Of a stretch of DNA of 64,000 bases, positions 1-9,230 are shown piece by piece. Source of the DNA: Lignipirellula cremea (lineage in GTDB: Bacteria > Planctomycetota > Planctomycetia > Pirellulales > Pirellulaceae); NCBI RefSeq assembly GCF_007751035.1, contig NZ_CP036433.1, forward strand, positions 2,771,001-2,835,000. The letters run 5' to 3'. The translations under genes were made by a program, and so were the position numbers. Within the stretch, counting starts at the first letter, position 1, and every line of letters starts with the position of its first letter. The notes under the pieces were generated by a model that made no database searches, was not told the origin of the DNA, and saw only the letters and a program-made list of their open reading frames with translations.

Positions 1-205
1 GCACACGCGGTTCCAGCGCCGAGTCCGGGTCAGGACGAAAGTTCCTCAGGCAGGACCGGGCCAGGTCGTGCGCCACGGCGTCGCCGGCGGGAGTCACATC
101 GCCAGAAGGGAGAGAGCCAGGCATAAGTCGGTCGTCCAGAAAGAGTCGAAAAACGGGAAACCGTACTTCTCCATTATAGACGCCGCGCTCGGCAGCCAAG
201 GCTGG
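1..205. other. Left end, no gene recognised
   Basis: The first 205 bases contain GC-rich inverted stretches and, on the minus strand, a TATAAT (173-178) that could be a -10 for something to the left. No RNA gene or protein gene could be supported. Confidence 0.3.
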
Positions 206-640
206 CTACATGGTGTTCGGGTCTACCCCGAAAATGGTCAGCACCAGCGAGCGGGGCCCGGCATGGTCGCGATGCTCGCATAAGTAGATCCCTTGCCACA
301 TTCCCAGAGCCAGCCTTCCGTGAGTAATCGGCACCGACAGGGAACTGCCCATCAGCGAGGCTTTCACATGGGCGGGCATGTCGTCGGGGCCTTCCATTGA
401 ATGCACGTACGGCAATTCCTGGGGGACCAGGTGATTCATGGTTTCTTCCAGATCCACACGGACATCGGGGTCGGCGTTTTCGTTGATGGTCAACGACGCG
501 GACGTGTGCTGGATAAAAAGATGCAGCAGGCCGACTTCCATCTCGATCGCTTCGGGAATGGCCTCCCAGACCGTCGAAGTGATCAAATGAAAACCTCGCG
601 AGAAGGGATGTAACTGAAGTTCTCTTTGCACCCAGACCAT
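206..640 (-). CDS. YjbQ/UPF0047 family protein (thiamine-phosphate synthase-like)
   Basis: A 144-residue protein, close to the roughly 140 residues usual for the YjbQ/UPF0047 family. Members can act as secondary thiamine-phosphate synthases in E. coli, but their normal role is not settled. The family signature is clear: HTSASL at residues 45-50 followed by an acidic stretch (NENADPDVR), and GMWQGIYLCEHR at about 113-124, which carries the conserved Trp-Gln and His. The frame stays open upstream to 958, but that extension has no family character. The Met at 640 gives the expected length and the N-terminus MVWVQREL. It is a single gene, transcribed away from the phosphorylase gene at 1194. It is probably a soluble cytoplasmic protein. 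Confidence 0.9.
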   Translation of the reverse strand: MVWVQRELQLHPFSRGFHLITSTVWEAIPEAIEMEVGLLHLFIQHTSASLTINENADPDVRVDLEETMNHLVPQELPYVHSMEGPDDMPAHVKASLMGSSLSVPITHGRLALGMWQGIYLCEHRDHAGPRSLVLTIFGVDPNTM

Positions 641-1193
641 CGGTTGCTTCCTTTGTGTTGCAGGTAACCCGGAACGCCCTGGCAGCGGAACGGGACTGTT
701 TCTTTTACCGTATTCGAGAGAAATGCAGGACCCGAAAGCGTCCGTTTTATCACGTGTGGGATGCGACAACTCCGCGCCGGGGGCGCCCGTGGGATACGGA
801 GGTGAATCTCGGGATTCAGGCCAGGCGGGAACGCCCTTAGCTGACAACGGTGCGATGCGACCAGCATTGCTGCAGTAGCAACGGCGCCAGCGGAGAGTGG
901 AAAAATCACCCGTTTTCTCCAGGATTGCCAGTTTCTGGACAGTGGCGAGAAAAGTCACGGGTCATTCCTCTAATACCATTTACGGGTGAAGATTTGACCG
1001 CTGGCGCTCGATGGAGAGGGAAGGCCCTCGCCATTCCTTGTCTGACAGTACTTGACAGCAGGGGCCGGATAGGGTTACCAATCGCAATAGACGGTTCTAT
1101 CAAACACACGGAAGTGCGCGTTTAACGCACTGGGGATTCCCCCGTTTTCTGTCTATTTGCTGATTCTCACGCATCGGCTGTTGAAGGATTCAC
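641..1193. other. Divergent intergenic region, no gene recognised
   Basis: About 550 bases lie between two divergent genes. The open frames here are short or are extensions of the YjbQ frame. Promoters for both flanking genes must lie inside, but no clear -35/-10 pair could be placed. An AAGGA ribosome binding site sits just before the start at 1194. Confidence 0.5.
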
Positions 1194-3395
1194 ATGAGCC
1201 AGACACGCACCGCTCCTGCGTCCCCGGAGAAAAAATTTGCTATGTCCAGCGAACTTACCCCGGACGCCTTGTACGACAAGTGCCATGCACTCGCAGGCAA
1301 TCTGTGGTGGACATGGCACCCGGAAGTGATCAACCTGTTCCGCGACCTGGACCCGATTCGCTGGCGTCAGCTGGATCATAATCCGATCGCGCTGCTGAAA
1401 GAGTTCACGCCGGAACGGCTCGCCTCGCGGGCGGCCGAAATGGTGTTGTACAGCCGCATCAACCATGCCTTTCGCCGCCTGAAAGAATATCTGGCGAGCA
1501 GCAACACATGGTACGCCTCGCAGGCGGGCGTGCTGGGCTCCAAGCCCGTGGCGTATTTCTCGGCCGAGTTTGGCATCCATGAATCGCTGCCGATTTACTC
1601 GGGCGGTCTGGGCGTGCTCTCGGGCGACCATATCAAAAGCGCCAGCGGCCTGGGCGTGCCGCTGGTGGCGATCGGTCTGTTCTACGACCAGGGCTACTTC
1701 AAGCAGCAGCTGGACGAGAACGGTTTCCAGGTCGAAGAGTACATGGACACCAAGGTCGAGAACCTGCCGATGAAGCCGGCGCTCTCGAAAGAAGGGAAGC
1801 CGATCACCGTTGGCATCGACACCCGTAACGGCCGCCTGCTGGCCAAGGTCTGGTTGATGCGGGTCGGCCGCGTGGATCTGTACCTGCTGGACTGCGATGT
1901 CGAAGGAAACAGCCCGCAGGATCGCGAACTCACCAGCCGGCTGTACGGCGGCGACGAGCGCACCCGCATCCGCCAGGAACTGGTGCTGGGCGTGGGCGGC
2001 GTGAAAGCGCTCAAAGCCCTGGGCATTTCTCCCGGCGTGTACCACCTGAACGAAGGTCACAGCGCGTTCGCTACGATCGAAGTCATTCGTGAGAAAATGC
2101 ACGAAGACGGCATGTCGTTTGACGACGCCCTGCGGGAAACGGCCCAGCACAGCGTGTTCACCACGCACACGCCGGTGCCGGCGGGTCACGACCGTTTTGA
2201 CGCGGCCCTGATCGAAGAGCACCTGGGCCCGCTCCGCGATGCGATTGGCATCTCGTATGAGCAGTTGCTGGGGCTGGGTCGGGTCGAGCCGCACAACGAC
2301 GCCGAGTCGTTCTGCATGACGGTGCTTGGTCTGAAATTGTCCCGTCGCGCCAACGCCGTGAGCCAGTTGCATGGTCATGTGAGTCGGCGGATGTGGGCCC
2401 ACCTGTGGCCCTGGCGGGTCGAGGAAGAAATTCCCATCGGCCACATCACCAACGGCGTGCACGTGCCCAGCTGGCTCGCGCATCAGATGCGGCAGTTGTA
2501 CGACCGCCACTTCCCGTCGGACTGGATCCATTCGATGGGTGAAGCCGACCCGTGGCAGAAAATCCACGATGTCGATCCGGGCGAGCTCTGGGAAACGCAC
2601 GTTGCGCTCAAGAACCTGCTGATTGAGTTTGTGCGGCGTCGCGTGAGCCGCCAGGCCCGTCGCCGTGGCGAACCTGATGAAGCGGTGGAAACGGCCCGCA
2701 ACCTGCTCGACAACGGCGTGCTGACGATCGGTTTCGGCCGACGGTTCGCCACGTACAAACGGGCCACGCTGCTGATGTCGGATCTGGATCGTCTGCTGGA
2801 ACTGCTGAACAACCCGGCCCGTCCGGTGCAGTTGATCTTTGCCGGTAAAGCACACCCCAAAGACGAGCCCGGCAAAAAGTTCATCCAGGCGATCGCCAAC
2901 GCCCGCCACGATCCCCGCTTTAACAATCGGATCGTGTTCATCGAGGATTACGATATCAACGTCGGCCGGCACATGGTGCAGGGCGTCGACGTGTGGTTGA
3001 ACAATCCCCGCCGTCCGCTGGAAGCCTCGGGCACCAGCGGTCAAAAGGTGGTGCTCAACGGCGGCTTGAACCTTTCCGTGCTGGATGGCTGGTGGGCGGA
3101 AGCCTACGACGGCCAGAACGGTTTCGCCATTGGTAAGGGAACGAACCACGTTTCCGATGAAATCACCGACGCCCGCGACGGCGAAGCGCTGTTTGACGTG
3201 CTGGAGAACCAGGTCATCAGCACCTATTACCAGCGCGATGTCGACGATCTGCCCCGCGCCTGGATCAAACGCATGATGAATTCGATTGGTTCGCTGGCAT
3301 GGCGGTTTAGCGCCCATCGCATGGTGATGGATTACACGCGCAGCTGCTACGTGCCGGCCGCCGGCGGTCTCAGCTGCGACATGCAGATGCGATAA
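1194..3395 (+). CDS. glgP: Alpha-glucan (glycogen) phosphorylase, GT35 family
   Basis: A 733-residue protein of the alpha-glucan phosphorylase family, of the subfamily that carries a DUF3417 domain at the N-terminus. It releases glucose-1-phosphate from glycogen-like glucans with pyridoxal phosphate as cofactor. The DUF3417-like start is visible (NLWWTWHPEVINLFRDLDP, about residues 35-53). The PLP region follows the family pattern at residues 610-618 (EASGTSGQK), where the Lys is expected to hold PLP, then LNLSVLDGWWAEAY. The first Met at 1194 has an AAGGA ribosome binding site about 6 bases upstream. A second Met at 1243 is less well placed. The gene stands alone and ends at a strong bidirectional hairpin at 3446. 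Cytoplasmic storage-carbon metabolism is the expected role. Confidence 0.95.
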   Translation: MSQTRTAPASPEKKFAMSSELTPDALYDKCHALAGNLWWTWHPEVINLFRDLDPIRWRQLDHNPIALLKEFTPERLASRAAEMVLYSRINHAFRRLKEYLASSNTWYASQAGVLGSKPVAYFSAEFGIHESLPIYSGGLGVLSGDHIKSASGLGVPLVAIGLFYDQGYFKQQLDENGFQVEEYMDTKVENLPMKPALSKEGKPITVGIDTRNGRLLAKVWLMRVGRVDLYLLDCDVEGNSPQDRELTSRLYGGDERTRIRQELVLGVGGVKALKALGISPGVYHLNEGHSAFATIEVIREKMHEDGMSFDDALRETAQHSVFTTHTPVPAGHDRFDAALIEEHLGPLRDAIGISYEQLLGLGRVEPHNDAESFCMTVLGLKLSRRANAVSQLHGHVSRRMWAHLWPWRVEEEIPIGHITNGVHVPSWLAHQMRQLYDRHFPSDWIHSMGEADPWQKIHDVDPGELWETHVALKNLLIEFVRRRVSRQARRRGEPDEAVETARNLLDNGVLTIGFGRRFATYKRATLLMSDLDRLLELLNNPARPVQLIFAGKAHPKDEPGKKFIQAIANARHDPRFNNRIVFIEDYDINVGRHMVQGVDVWLNNPRRPLEASGTSGQKVVLNGGLNLSVLDGWWAEAYDGQNGFAIGKGTNHVSDEITDARDGEALFDVLENQVISTYYQRDVDDLPRAWIKRMMNSIGSLAWRFSAHRMVMDYTRSCYVPAAGGLSCDMQMR

Positions 3396-3445
3396 CGGCC
3401 CGTTGAGGCAAACGCGTGTTGCCTCGCACCGACAATAGAAATGCG

Positions 3446-3478
3446 AAACGGCGGAATCGAAAGATTCCGCCGTTTTCT
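3446..3478. terminator. Bidirectional hairpin terminator between convergent genes
   Basis: A perfect 13-bp stem (3446-3458 with 3463-3475) closes on a GAAA tetraloop. The stem has a GC core and ends in A/T bases, so both strands read into a T-rich tail. It lies between the phosphorylase gene and the convergent gene at 3533, so it can stop transcripts from both. Confidence 0.85.
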
Positions 3479-3532
3479 ATTGCGTCGCCCGGACAGCCTG
3501 GTCGGTTCCGCTGCGGCCCGTTCCTCGGGTCG

Positions 3533-3853
3533 TCAAGACGAAGTGGTCTCGCACCACTGCAGCCCGATGCGCCAGCGTCCGTCTTCCAGGAGACGCACAT
3601 TTTTCACTTCGGCGTAGTCGATCGGCTCGGCATCCGTGTCGTTGCTCCAGAGAAGCACGCGATCGCCGATGGAGAAGCCCCAGGGATGGTCGACGACGAG
3701 GCCCACGCCGCCGTTGCTGGCGTCGATCACTTTGGCCCCGCGTTCCACGCGCACGCGGACTTCGGTTTCATCGGCCGGTGCGACGCGTTCGAAGACGCGG
3801 TCGTCCTGGCGGGGGACCTGGGGCAGTGAGTCGCCCTGCAGATTTTTCGGCAT
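3533..3853 (-). CDS. Small PilZ-like domain protein
   Basis: A 106-residue protein starting MPKNLQGDSLPQV. The middle (NGGVGLVVDHPWGFSIGDRV) and the end (RRLEDGRWRIGLQW-like) resemble the beta-barrel half of PilZ domains, which often bind cyclic di-GMP. The N-terminal RxxxR binding motif typical of c-di-GMP binders is not clear, so binding is not claimed. The start at 3853 has GAGGA about 11 bases upstream. The frame is open further upstream to 3943 but without family-like sequence. It converges with the phosphorylase gene. A planctomycete PilZ-like protein of unknown role is the best description. Confidence 0.65.
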   Translation of the reverse strand: MPKNLQGDSLPQVPRQDDRVFERVAPADETEVRVRVERGAKVIDASNGGVGLVVDHPWGFSIGDRVLLWSNDTDAEPIDYAEVKNVRLLEDGRWRIGLQWCETTSS

Positions 3854-4166
3854 CGGTTGTTCATTCCTCGCGAAGCATGTTCGCACCACCACCGCGTAGC
3901 GGTTCACTGTGGGAAACCTAGTCCGCAGTTCCAGGCGCGGCAAATGGGCGACTCCCGGCGTGTTCCGTTTTCCGGTAATTCCTGCGGTACGAAGCAGTGT
4001 GTGCCTCGTTCTTCGCCAGACAACTTGATCAATAATGCTGAAAATTGCCGGGATTATTGGTCTTGACGAACCGGAGGAATCAAGCTGAAGCGATCGCGCC
4101 GATTTTGCCGATAAGTCAATTGTTGCGGGTTACGCGTTTTTCTTCTCTTCTGTATTGGCTGCGTCG
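3854..4166. other. Divergent intergenic region
   Basis: About 310 bases between the PilZ-like gene (minus) and the lipoprotein gene (plus). It includes an AT-richer stretch around 4025-4060 that may hold the lipoprotein promoter. No RNA gene or repeat was recognised. Confidence 0.4.
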
Positions 4167-5336
4167 ATGCTGGCTCGTTTTGCCTGGTTCGCGCTTTTAT
4201 TGCCTTTGTGCGGCTGCACGCTGTTTCCCGATATATCCCATCAGCCGCAATTCCATAACCCGTTCCCGCAGTTTACCCGCGTGGCGGTCCTGCCGTTCGC
4301 CAACCAAAGCACCGACCCGACCATCAGCGGCCGCATGGTGGCAGGCCATTACCGGAACGAACTGCAGAAGATTCCTGGCTTTGAAGTGATGCCGATGGGC
4401 GTCGTCGAGGTACAGCTGGAATCGCTCAGCCAGACGAACTACAGCGAAGCGTTCGACTTCCAGCAACTGGCCCGGGAACTGGATGTCGATGTCGTCGTCG
4501 TCGGCGCGGTGACGGATTTTTCAGAATACTATCCGCCACGGATCGGGCTTTCGACCAGCTGGTACGCGGCCAATCCGTCGTTCCACCCGATCCCACCCGG
4601 TTACGGTTTACCCTGGGGCACGCCCGAGGAAGAATATATTCCCGACACTCTGGTGCTGGAGGCCGAACACGCCCTGGCCCGCGAGCAGCTGAAAACCCAG
4701 ACGCCTCCTATGCCCGCCGCTCGGCCTCGCCAGGCGTCCGGCGGAAACGGACCATCCGGGGCGAACAGCCCTGCCGGAGCAGGCGTTTTGCCCGCTGGCG
4801 ACAAGTTTGCCGGCGACCAAAAAACGTCTCCGGAAAAACCCCCGGGGGACAAGAGCAAAATACGACTGGCCGCGCAAATGACTCCGGTGGAAGAGGCGCC
4901 CGGGCCGAACGCAGCGGGATCATTCCCGTTGCCCCAAGAGGAAGCCGCCCCGATCGCCGATCCCTACGGACAGATGAAGGCCGTCGGCTTGCCTCCTTTG
5001 ACGGGCGGCAGTTCGGAATTGCCGATTGACTGGCCCGATCCGCGCGGCTTTGTGCCGCCTCCGCCCCAGGCGGAACGGCCGGCTCCCAATCCGCAAAGTG
5101 AACCGGTGATCCGCCAGTTACGTCAATACAATGGGGCCGACGCCAATGTCACGGCCGCACTGGAAAACTATCACCGTTTTCGGAACGAGGCCCGCGGTGG
5201 GGGGTGGCAAGCCTACCTGCAGCGGAAGGAAGATTTTATCCAGTTTTGCTGTTACTTACATATTACCGAAATGTTAGCCGCTCGAGGCGGCACCGGAGAA
5301 ACGCGAGTGGTGTGGCGCTGGCCGCTCGACCGATAG
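4167..5336 (+). CDS. Proline-rich lipoprotein, putative
   Basis: A 389-residue predicted lipoprotein. The N-terminus has a hydrophobic segment ending in LLPLCGC, a plausible though not canonical lipobox, with the lipidated Cys near residue 18. The first third (VAVLPFANQSTDPTISGRMV, then DVDVVVVGAVTDF) resembles periplasmic lipoproteins of the GNA1162/CsgG-like type, which detect or assemble envelope components. The middle, roughly residues 170-300, is low complexity and rich in Pro, Gly and Ala. The C-terminus is more ordered and ends in WRWPLDR. The ATG at 4167 was chosen over a TTG four codons upstream because it gives a compact signal sequence. Function is unknown. Confidence 0.75.
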   Translation: MLARFAWFALLLPLCGCTLFPDISHQPQFHNPFPQFTRVAVLPFANQSTDPTISGRMVAGHYRNELQKIPGFEVMPMGVVEVQLESLSQTNYSEAFDFQQLARELDVDVVVVGAVTDFSEYYPPRIGLSTSWYAANPSFHPIPPGYGLPWGTPEEEYIPDTLVLEAEHALAREQLKTQTPPMPAARPRQASGGNGPSGANSPAGAGVLPAGDKFAGDQKTSPEKPPGDKSKIRLAAQMTPVEEAPGPNAAGSFPLPQEEAAPIADPYGQMKAVGLPPLTGGSSELPIDWPDPRGFVPPPPQAERPAPNPQSEPVIRQLRQYNGADANVTAALENYHRFRNEARGGGWQAYLQRKEDFIQFCCYLHITEMLAARGGTGETRVVWRWPLDR

Positions 5337-5513
5337 GAAGATTAGACGCGGCGCTGTCACTCTTTTGCGAATCATCGGCACAAAGAGATCGCTCCCGCAC
5401 CAACGCCGCCCCTACCACCCACAAGGACGTACCCACGCTCCCGCATTTCGCCCCGGAGAGTTGTTCCAGAACTCCCCCGCGACGGTTTGTTTATGGCGTG
5501 TAAGGAGACCAAA

Positions 5514-5795
5514 GTGACTCAAGACATAAACGTGCTTGCATTGGTTAAAGGCGAAGAGCGATATGTTTTCCTCTACGACGATTCCAATCGAGCCGAAACC
5601 TTACGTACTCTGGGACGCTACGCCAGCAACCCGGAGCTTAGCTTCACCTGGTACGACGCGGCCGTGTTGAGCCAGAAAATTCGCAAATCGGCCCAAAAGG
5701 CCGCCGCCAGCGAGAAAGCCAGCGAGAAAAAAGAACACTCGCGTTTTCAGCTACCCAGCGCTAGCGACAGCTTTCTACCCGACGATTGCAGTTAG
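5514..5795 (+). CDS. Small conserved-looking protein of unknown function
   Basis: A 93-residue protein translated from a GTG start with a textbook AAGGAG six bases upstream, which decides the start over the ATG at 5493. The N-terminal half (VLALVKGEERYVFLYDD, then TLRTLGRYASNPELSFTWYD) is compact and looks folded. The C-terminal part is charged and rich in Lys, Ala and Ser. No known domain was recognised. A hairpin terminator follows at 5883. It lies between the lipoprotein and XerC genes but is probably its own transcription unit. Confidence 0.75.
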   Translation: MTQDINVLALVKGEERYVFLYDDSNRAETLRTLGRYASNPELSFTWYDAAVLSQKIRKSAQKAAASEKASEKKEHSRFQLPSASDSFLPDDCS

Positions 5796-5882
5796 CGATC
5801 GCGCTTCCCGCAGGGGGATTTTCTCTCTCGCTCTGCATCAGGGAAGCTGCCTTTGCACGTGACAGTCGCGGTAGAAAACGAA

Positions 5883-5921
5883 GAAACGTCGGATCAACCC
5901 GCAAGGTCCGACGTTTTCTTA
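5883..5921 (+). terminator. Rho-independent terminator
   Basis: An 11-bp stem (5883-5893 with 5907-5917) around a 13-base loop is followed by a T-rich stretch. It is placed 88 bases after the small gene ending at 5795. Confidence 0.7.
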
Positions 5922-5997
5922 TGCGCGCTCGGCAAGGTAGTCGATAACGGGGAAACCGCCCTGCTGTGGTCCTTTCCCCTCTGCTCCCCTGGTCGCC

Positions 5998-6909
5998 ATG
6001 CAATCGGCTGTCGCTCGTTTTCTGCGTTACCTCCATGTGGAGCGGAACGCCGCGGAACTCACGCTCAAATCTTACCGTGAGGATCTGCTCACCCTGATTG
6101 AGTACCTGTCCGACGAACAGGGCGTCGTTCCCCGGCCGCGCGACCTGACCACCCAGGACCTGCGGCGGTACGTGGCCGCCATGCACGAGGCGGGCTACGC
6201 CAAAACGTCGGTCTCCCGTCGACTGGCCTCCTTGCGCAGTTTTTTCCGATTCTGCCAGCGGGAAGGTTTGTCGGATTCCAACCCGGCCAAGCCGCTGCGA
6301 AACCCGCGTCGGGAAAAGAAACTTCCGCATTTTCTTTCGACCGACGAGATCGGCAGCCTGCTGCAGACGCCGCCGCGGGATGAGCCGCTGGGACTGCGGG
6401 ATCGGGCCCTGCTGGAAACGATGTACTCGGCCGGGCTCCGCGTGAGCGAACTCGTCGGCATGAACGACGGCGACATCGACTGGGAAAATGAACTGGTCCG
6501 CATCCGCGGTAAAGGACGGAAAGAACGCCTGGCGCCGATGGGATCGTTCGCCCTCAGGGCGCTGCGAAACTGGTTCAAACAACGGCGCCTGGCCCCGTCG
6601 GTTCCTCAGGGACTCGAGGCGCCGGTGTTTGTCAACAAGTTTGGCAAACGGCTGACCACCCGCAGCGTCGGACGGATGCTGGAAAAATATCTGAAACTCA
6701 CGGGCCTCGACCTGCGCACCACGCCGCATACCTTGCGGCATAGTTTTGCGACCCACCTGCTTGATCGCGGCGCCGACATTCGCAGCGTGCAGGAGCTGCT
6801 GGGCCACAAAAGCCTGGTGACCACGCAGATCTATACGCACGTCAGCACCGCCAGCCTGCGGGCCGTCTACGCCAAGGCCCACCCCCGGGCCAAAACGACC
6901 GTCAGCTAA
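5998..6909 (+). CDS. xerC: Tyrosine recombinase XerC
   Basis: A 303-residue tyrosine recombinase, the normal length for XerC/XerD, which resolve chromosome dimers at dif together with FtsK. The N-terminal SAM-like core-binding domain spans about residues 1-90 (RYLHVERNAAELTLKSYRED). The catalytic residues are all present: Arg148 in SAGLRVSEL, Lys172 in GKGRKE, His244 and Arg247 in HTLRH, His270 in LLGHKS and Tyr279 in QIYTHVS. There is no sign of an attached mobile element, so it reads as a housekeeping gene. XerC is favoured over XerD from general sequence feel, not from a decisive residue. Confidence 0.88.
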   Translation: MQSAVARFLRYLHVERNAAELTLKSYREDLLTLIEYLSDEQGVVPRPRDLTTQDLRRYVAAMHEAGYAKTSVSRRLASLRSFFRFCQREGLSDSNPAKPLRNPRREKKLPHFLSTDEIGSLLQTPPRDEPLGLRDRALLETMYSAGLRVSELVGMNDGDIDWENELVRIRGKGRKERLAPMGSFALRALRNWFKQRRLAPSVPQGLEAPVFVNKFGKRLTTRSVGRMLEKYLKLTGLDLRTTPHTLRHSFATHLLDRGADIRSVQELLGHKSLVTTQIYTHVSTASLRAVYAKAHPRAKTTVS

Positions 6910-6972
6910 ACCTCCCCCATAGGGGATTTGATAAAGCGGCAGGCCGGGCGTGGCGTTTGCGGCGGCGGGTAC

Positions 6973-6978
6973 TATAAT
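6973..6978 (+). promoter_or_regulatory. Possible -10 element for acylphosphatase gene
   Basis: A perfect TATAAT lies about 90 bases before the acylphosphatase start. The hexamer 17 bases upstream matches the -35 consensus poorly, so this is a weak call. Confidence 0.4.
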
Positions 6979-7065
6979 GCCCCTTTTGAACGTTTCCCGG
7001 CTGCGCAGATCCTCAGGACGACAGCGGTCGGGAGCGAAAGAGGCTGCCGCTGCGAGGCCCTGCCT

Positions 7066-7344
7066 ATGGATTCCCACGGCGTAACACGTACGGTCCACTA
7101 CTCGGGACATGTTCAGGGAGTTGGCTTTCGCTACACGTCCAGCCGCATTGCTCGACGGTTTGAGGTCGCTGGTTTCGTGAAAAACCTGCCCGACGGCCGC
7201 GTGCTGCTGGTCGCTGAGGGCGATGCGGCCGAAGTGACACGTTTTTTGACGGCCGTCAATGACCAACTCCAGGCGAACATTCGCCACGCGGACATCGTCG
7301 AAGCTCCGGCTGCGGGCGAGTTCACCCACTTTGAAATCCGCTAA
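7066..7344 (+). CDS. acyP: Acylphosphatase
   Basis: A 92-residue acylphosphatase, the standard length. It hydrolyses acyl-phosphates such as 1,3-bisphosphoglycerate. The signature GHVQGVGFRY is at residues 14-23 with the phosphate-binding Arg22, and the catalytic Asn40 sits in FVKNLPDGRV. The start at 7066 gives the expected length. The frame is open from 6928, but that region contains a TATAAT-like -10 at 6973-6978 and is more likely leader. Cytoplasmic. Confidence 0.92.
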   Translation: MDSHGVTRTVHYSGHVQGVGFRYTSSRIARRFEVAGFVKNLPDGRVLLVAEGDAAEVTRFLTAVNDQLQANIRHADIVEAPAAGEFTHFEIR

Positions 7345-7508
7345 AGCGACCCACAGAATCGGCCTGGGGGCCGACCGCGGCGGTTTTTGGAAAAAACGGC
7401 GAACCACTTTGGCCGTCGGCTCGTAACCGAAGGGGGCGCTGGCTCTCCGCCTGTCTGGCTCTGTACTTCCGCTTCCATCCCTTTTCTTCGCCCTGCTGAA
7501 TTTCACTG

Positions 7509-9044
7509 ATGAGCACCAACACCCTGCTGTTTGCAGCCGTCGCACCACAATGGGTTATCGATTGGCTCACGCCTGTCTGGATTCTGGGGCTGGGCTGCAT
7601 TTTTGGGCTTTTGCTGGTCGGCTTGCTGTGGGGCATTGTCTGGTTGCTGGGACTGGTCTGGCCGAGGGCGCGTCAGTTTGGCGATGAAATGCCGCGTCTG
7701 GTGACCGAAGGCGCCATGGGACCGATGCTGGCCGTCATTGCGGGGCTGGCCCTCTTTGGCGTGAGCGCCTTCCCGCTGGCTCCTGCCCCGGAAGTGATGG
7801 TCAAGTCGATTTTCCGGCCCCAGAAGGGCGGAACGCAAACGGTCACGGTCGAGGTGGCTCCCGCTCCGGCTGACCAGGAGCCGGAACCGATCGCCGTGGA
7901 AGTTTCTTTCGACGGCGACGAACTCCAGCGCATCGACTTTGATTCCAATGAAGACGTCCTGCTGCTGGTGAACCAGGACGGCGACAAAAGCAGCGACCGC
8001 TTTACCATTGAAGCCGGCCGCCCCCAGGTGTTCGCCCAGAATGTGCTGCTGGCCAATCCGTTTTCCGGCCAGTACTGGGACAAACTTTATGCTGTGAATA
8101 ACGGCACGGCGCCGGCCACGCTGACCATGAAAATCCAGACCGGCTCCCCCTATCCGCAAATGCAAACGGTCTGGATTGCCGGGCTTTGCATTGGGGCCGT
8201 GTTTCTGTTTTACCTGCTGCTGTGGGCGTTCACCCCGCGCATGTCGGCGGTGGCCTTCGTGACGACCAAATCGGAGATTGCCCAGCCGGCGTTCCTGCTG
8301 TTGACCGGAGGCGGGGCGGCGCTGATTTTCGCGTTCATCTGGATCCCCTACTTCACCTTTGGCGAAGATATCAAAGTGCTGAAGGATTCGGGCCTGACGA
8401 CGATTATGATCTGCGGCATCGGCCTGGCCGTGTGGGCCGCCACCAAGAGCGTGTCGGAAGAAATTGAAGGACGCACCGCCTTGACGGTGCTTTCCAAACC
8501 GATCCAGCGTCGCTCTTTTTTGATCGGCAAATTCGTCGGCATCATGTGGGCCGTGCTGCTGCTCTTTGTGCTGCTGGGCGTGGTGTTTATGGTCTGCGTC
8601 GCCTACAAGCCGATTTTCGACGGCCGTGAAGGGGCCACTGACGCCACCTGGGAAAGCTGCTTCGAGCAAATGATCAGTGTGGTGCCGGGCCTGGTGCTGG
8701 CCTACCTGGAAACGTTTGTCCTGGCGGCGATCAGCGTGGCGATCTCCACCCGCTTGCCGATGCTGGCCAACTTCTCGCTGACGTTCACCATTTATCTGCT
8801 GGGCAACCTGTCGCCGCAAATTGTGCAATCCAGCGAGGGGCGTTTCGCGCCGGTCAAATTCGTCGCCGGTCTGATCGCAACCGTGTTCCCGGTGCTGGAT
8901 CACTTTAACATCCAGGCCGCGATTGCCGGCGGCCAGGAGGTTCCCAACATGTACCTGGTCGGCGCGCTCTTCTACAGCCTGATTTACGGCGGGATCGCCC
9001 TGCTGGTCGCACTCGTCTTCTTTGAAGACCGCGACCTCGCCTGA
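7509..9044 (+). CDS. ABC-2 type transporter permease
   Basis: A 511-residue membrane protein. Two hydrophobic segments lie in the first 90 residues. A soluble region of about 110 residues follows (TVTVEVAPAPADQEPEPIAV, FTIEAGRPQVFAQNVLLANP) and is probably exposed outside. Then come six or more membrane segments with the ABC-2 permease feature EEIEGRTALTVLSKPIQRRS, the conserved Glu-Gly-Thr-x-Leu-x3-Pro motif of gliding/copper export permeases. It ends FFEDRDLA. No ATPase subunit is adjacent, so the partner must be encoded elsewhere. The substrate is unknown. Confidence 0.85.
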   Translation: MSTNTLLFAAVAPQWVIDWLTPVWILGLGCIFGLLLVGLLWGIVWLLGLVWPRARQFGDEMPRLVTEGAMGPMLAVIAGLALFGVSAFPLAPAPEVMVKSIFRPQKGGTQTVTVEVAPAPADQEPEPIAVEVSFDGDELQRIDFDSNEDVLLLVNQDGDKSSDRFTIEAGRPQVFAQNVLLANPFSGQYWDKLYAVNNGTAPATLTMKIQTGSPYPQMQTVWIAGLCIGAVFLFYLLLWAFTPRMSAVAFVTTKSEIAQPAFLLLTGGGAALIFAFIWIPYFTFGEDIKVLKDSGLTTIMICGIGLAVWAATKSVSEEIEGRTALTVLSKPIQRRSFLIGKFVGIMWAVLLLFVLLGVVFMVCVAYKPIFDGREGATDATWESCFEQMISVVPGLVLAYLETFVLAAISVAISTRLPMLANFSLTFTIYLLGNLSPQIVQSSEGRFAPVKFVAGLIATVFPVLDHFNIQAAIAGGQEVPNMYLVGALFYSLIYGGIALLVALVFFEDRDLA

Positions 9045-9230
9045 TCGCCTGTAACCGGCCCGGCCGCCTGCCGTTTCTCCGCCGGGCGATCGCTCCGATT
9101 CCTGTCAGAAAAGTTAGAACAGGCCAGACGTTCTGCAGCTAAAATGCTCCCTGGGCCTGGCATGGATCCCGCGTTGCACCTGGCGACGCACAGATCGCCA
9201 GGCAGACTGGCAACTTTGCGGGAGCACTTC

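Noticed and set aside
1-140. GC-rich left end with GAGTCCGGGTC...GGACCGGGCC looked like part of a structured RNA such as RNase P
   Set aside because: The conserved RNase P core elements (GAGGAAAGTCC and the P4 partner) are not present and nothing else fits.
1167-3317. A 716-codon open frame on the minus strand opposite the phosphorylase gene
   Set aside because: It is the mirror of a strongly conserved coding gene in GC-rich DNA; the translation is rich in His, Arg, Val and Gln with no recognisable domain.
5998-6909. XerC-type gene as sign of an integrated element
   Set aside because: Length and motifs are those of the housekeeping recombinase and no attachment site, cargo or composition change surrounds it.
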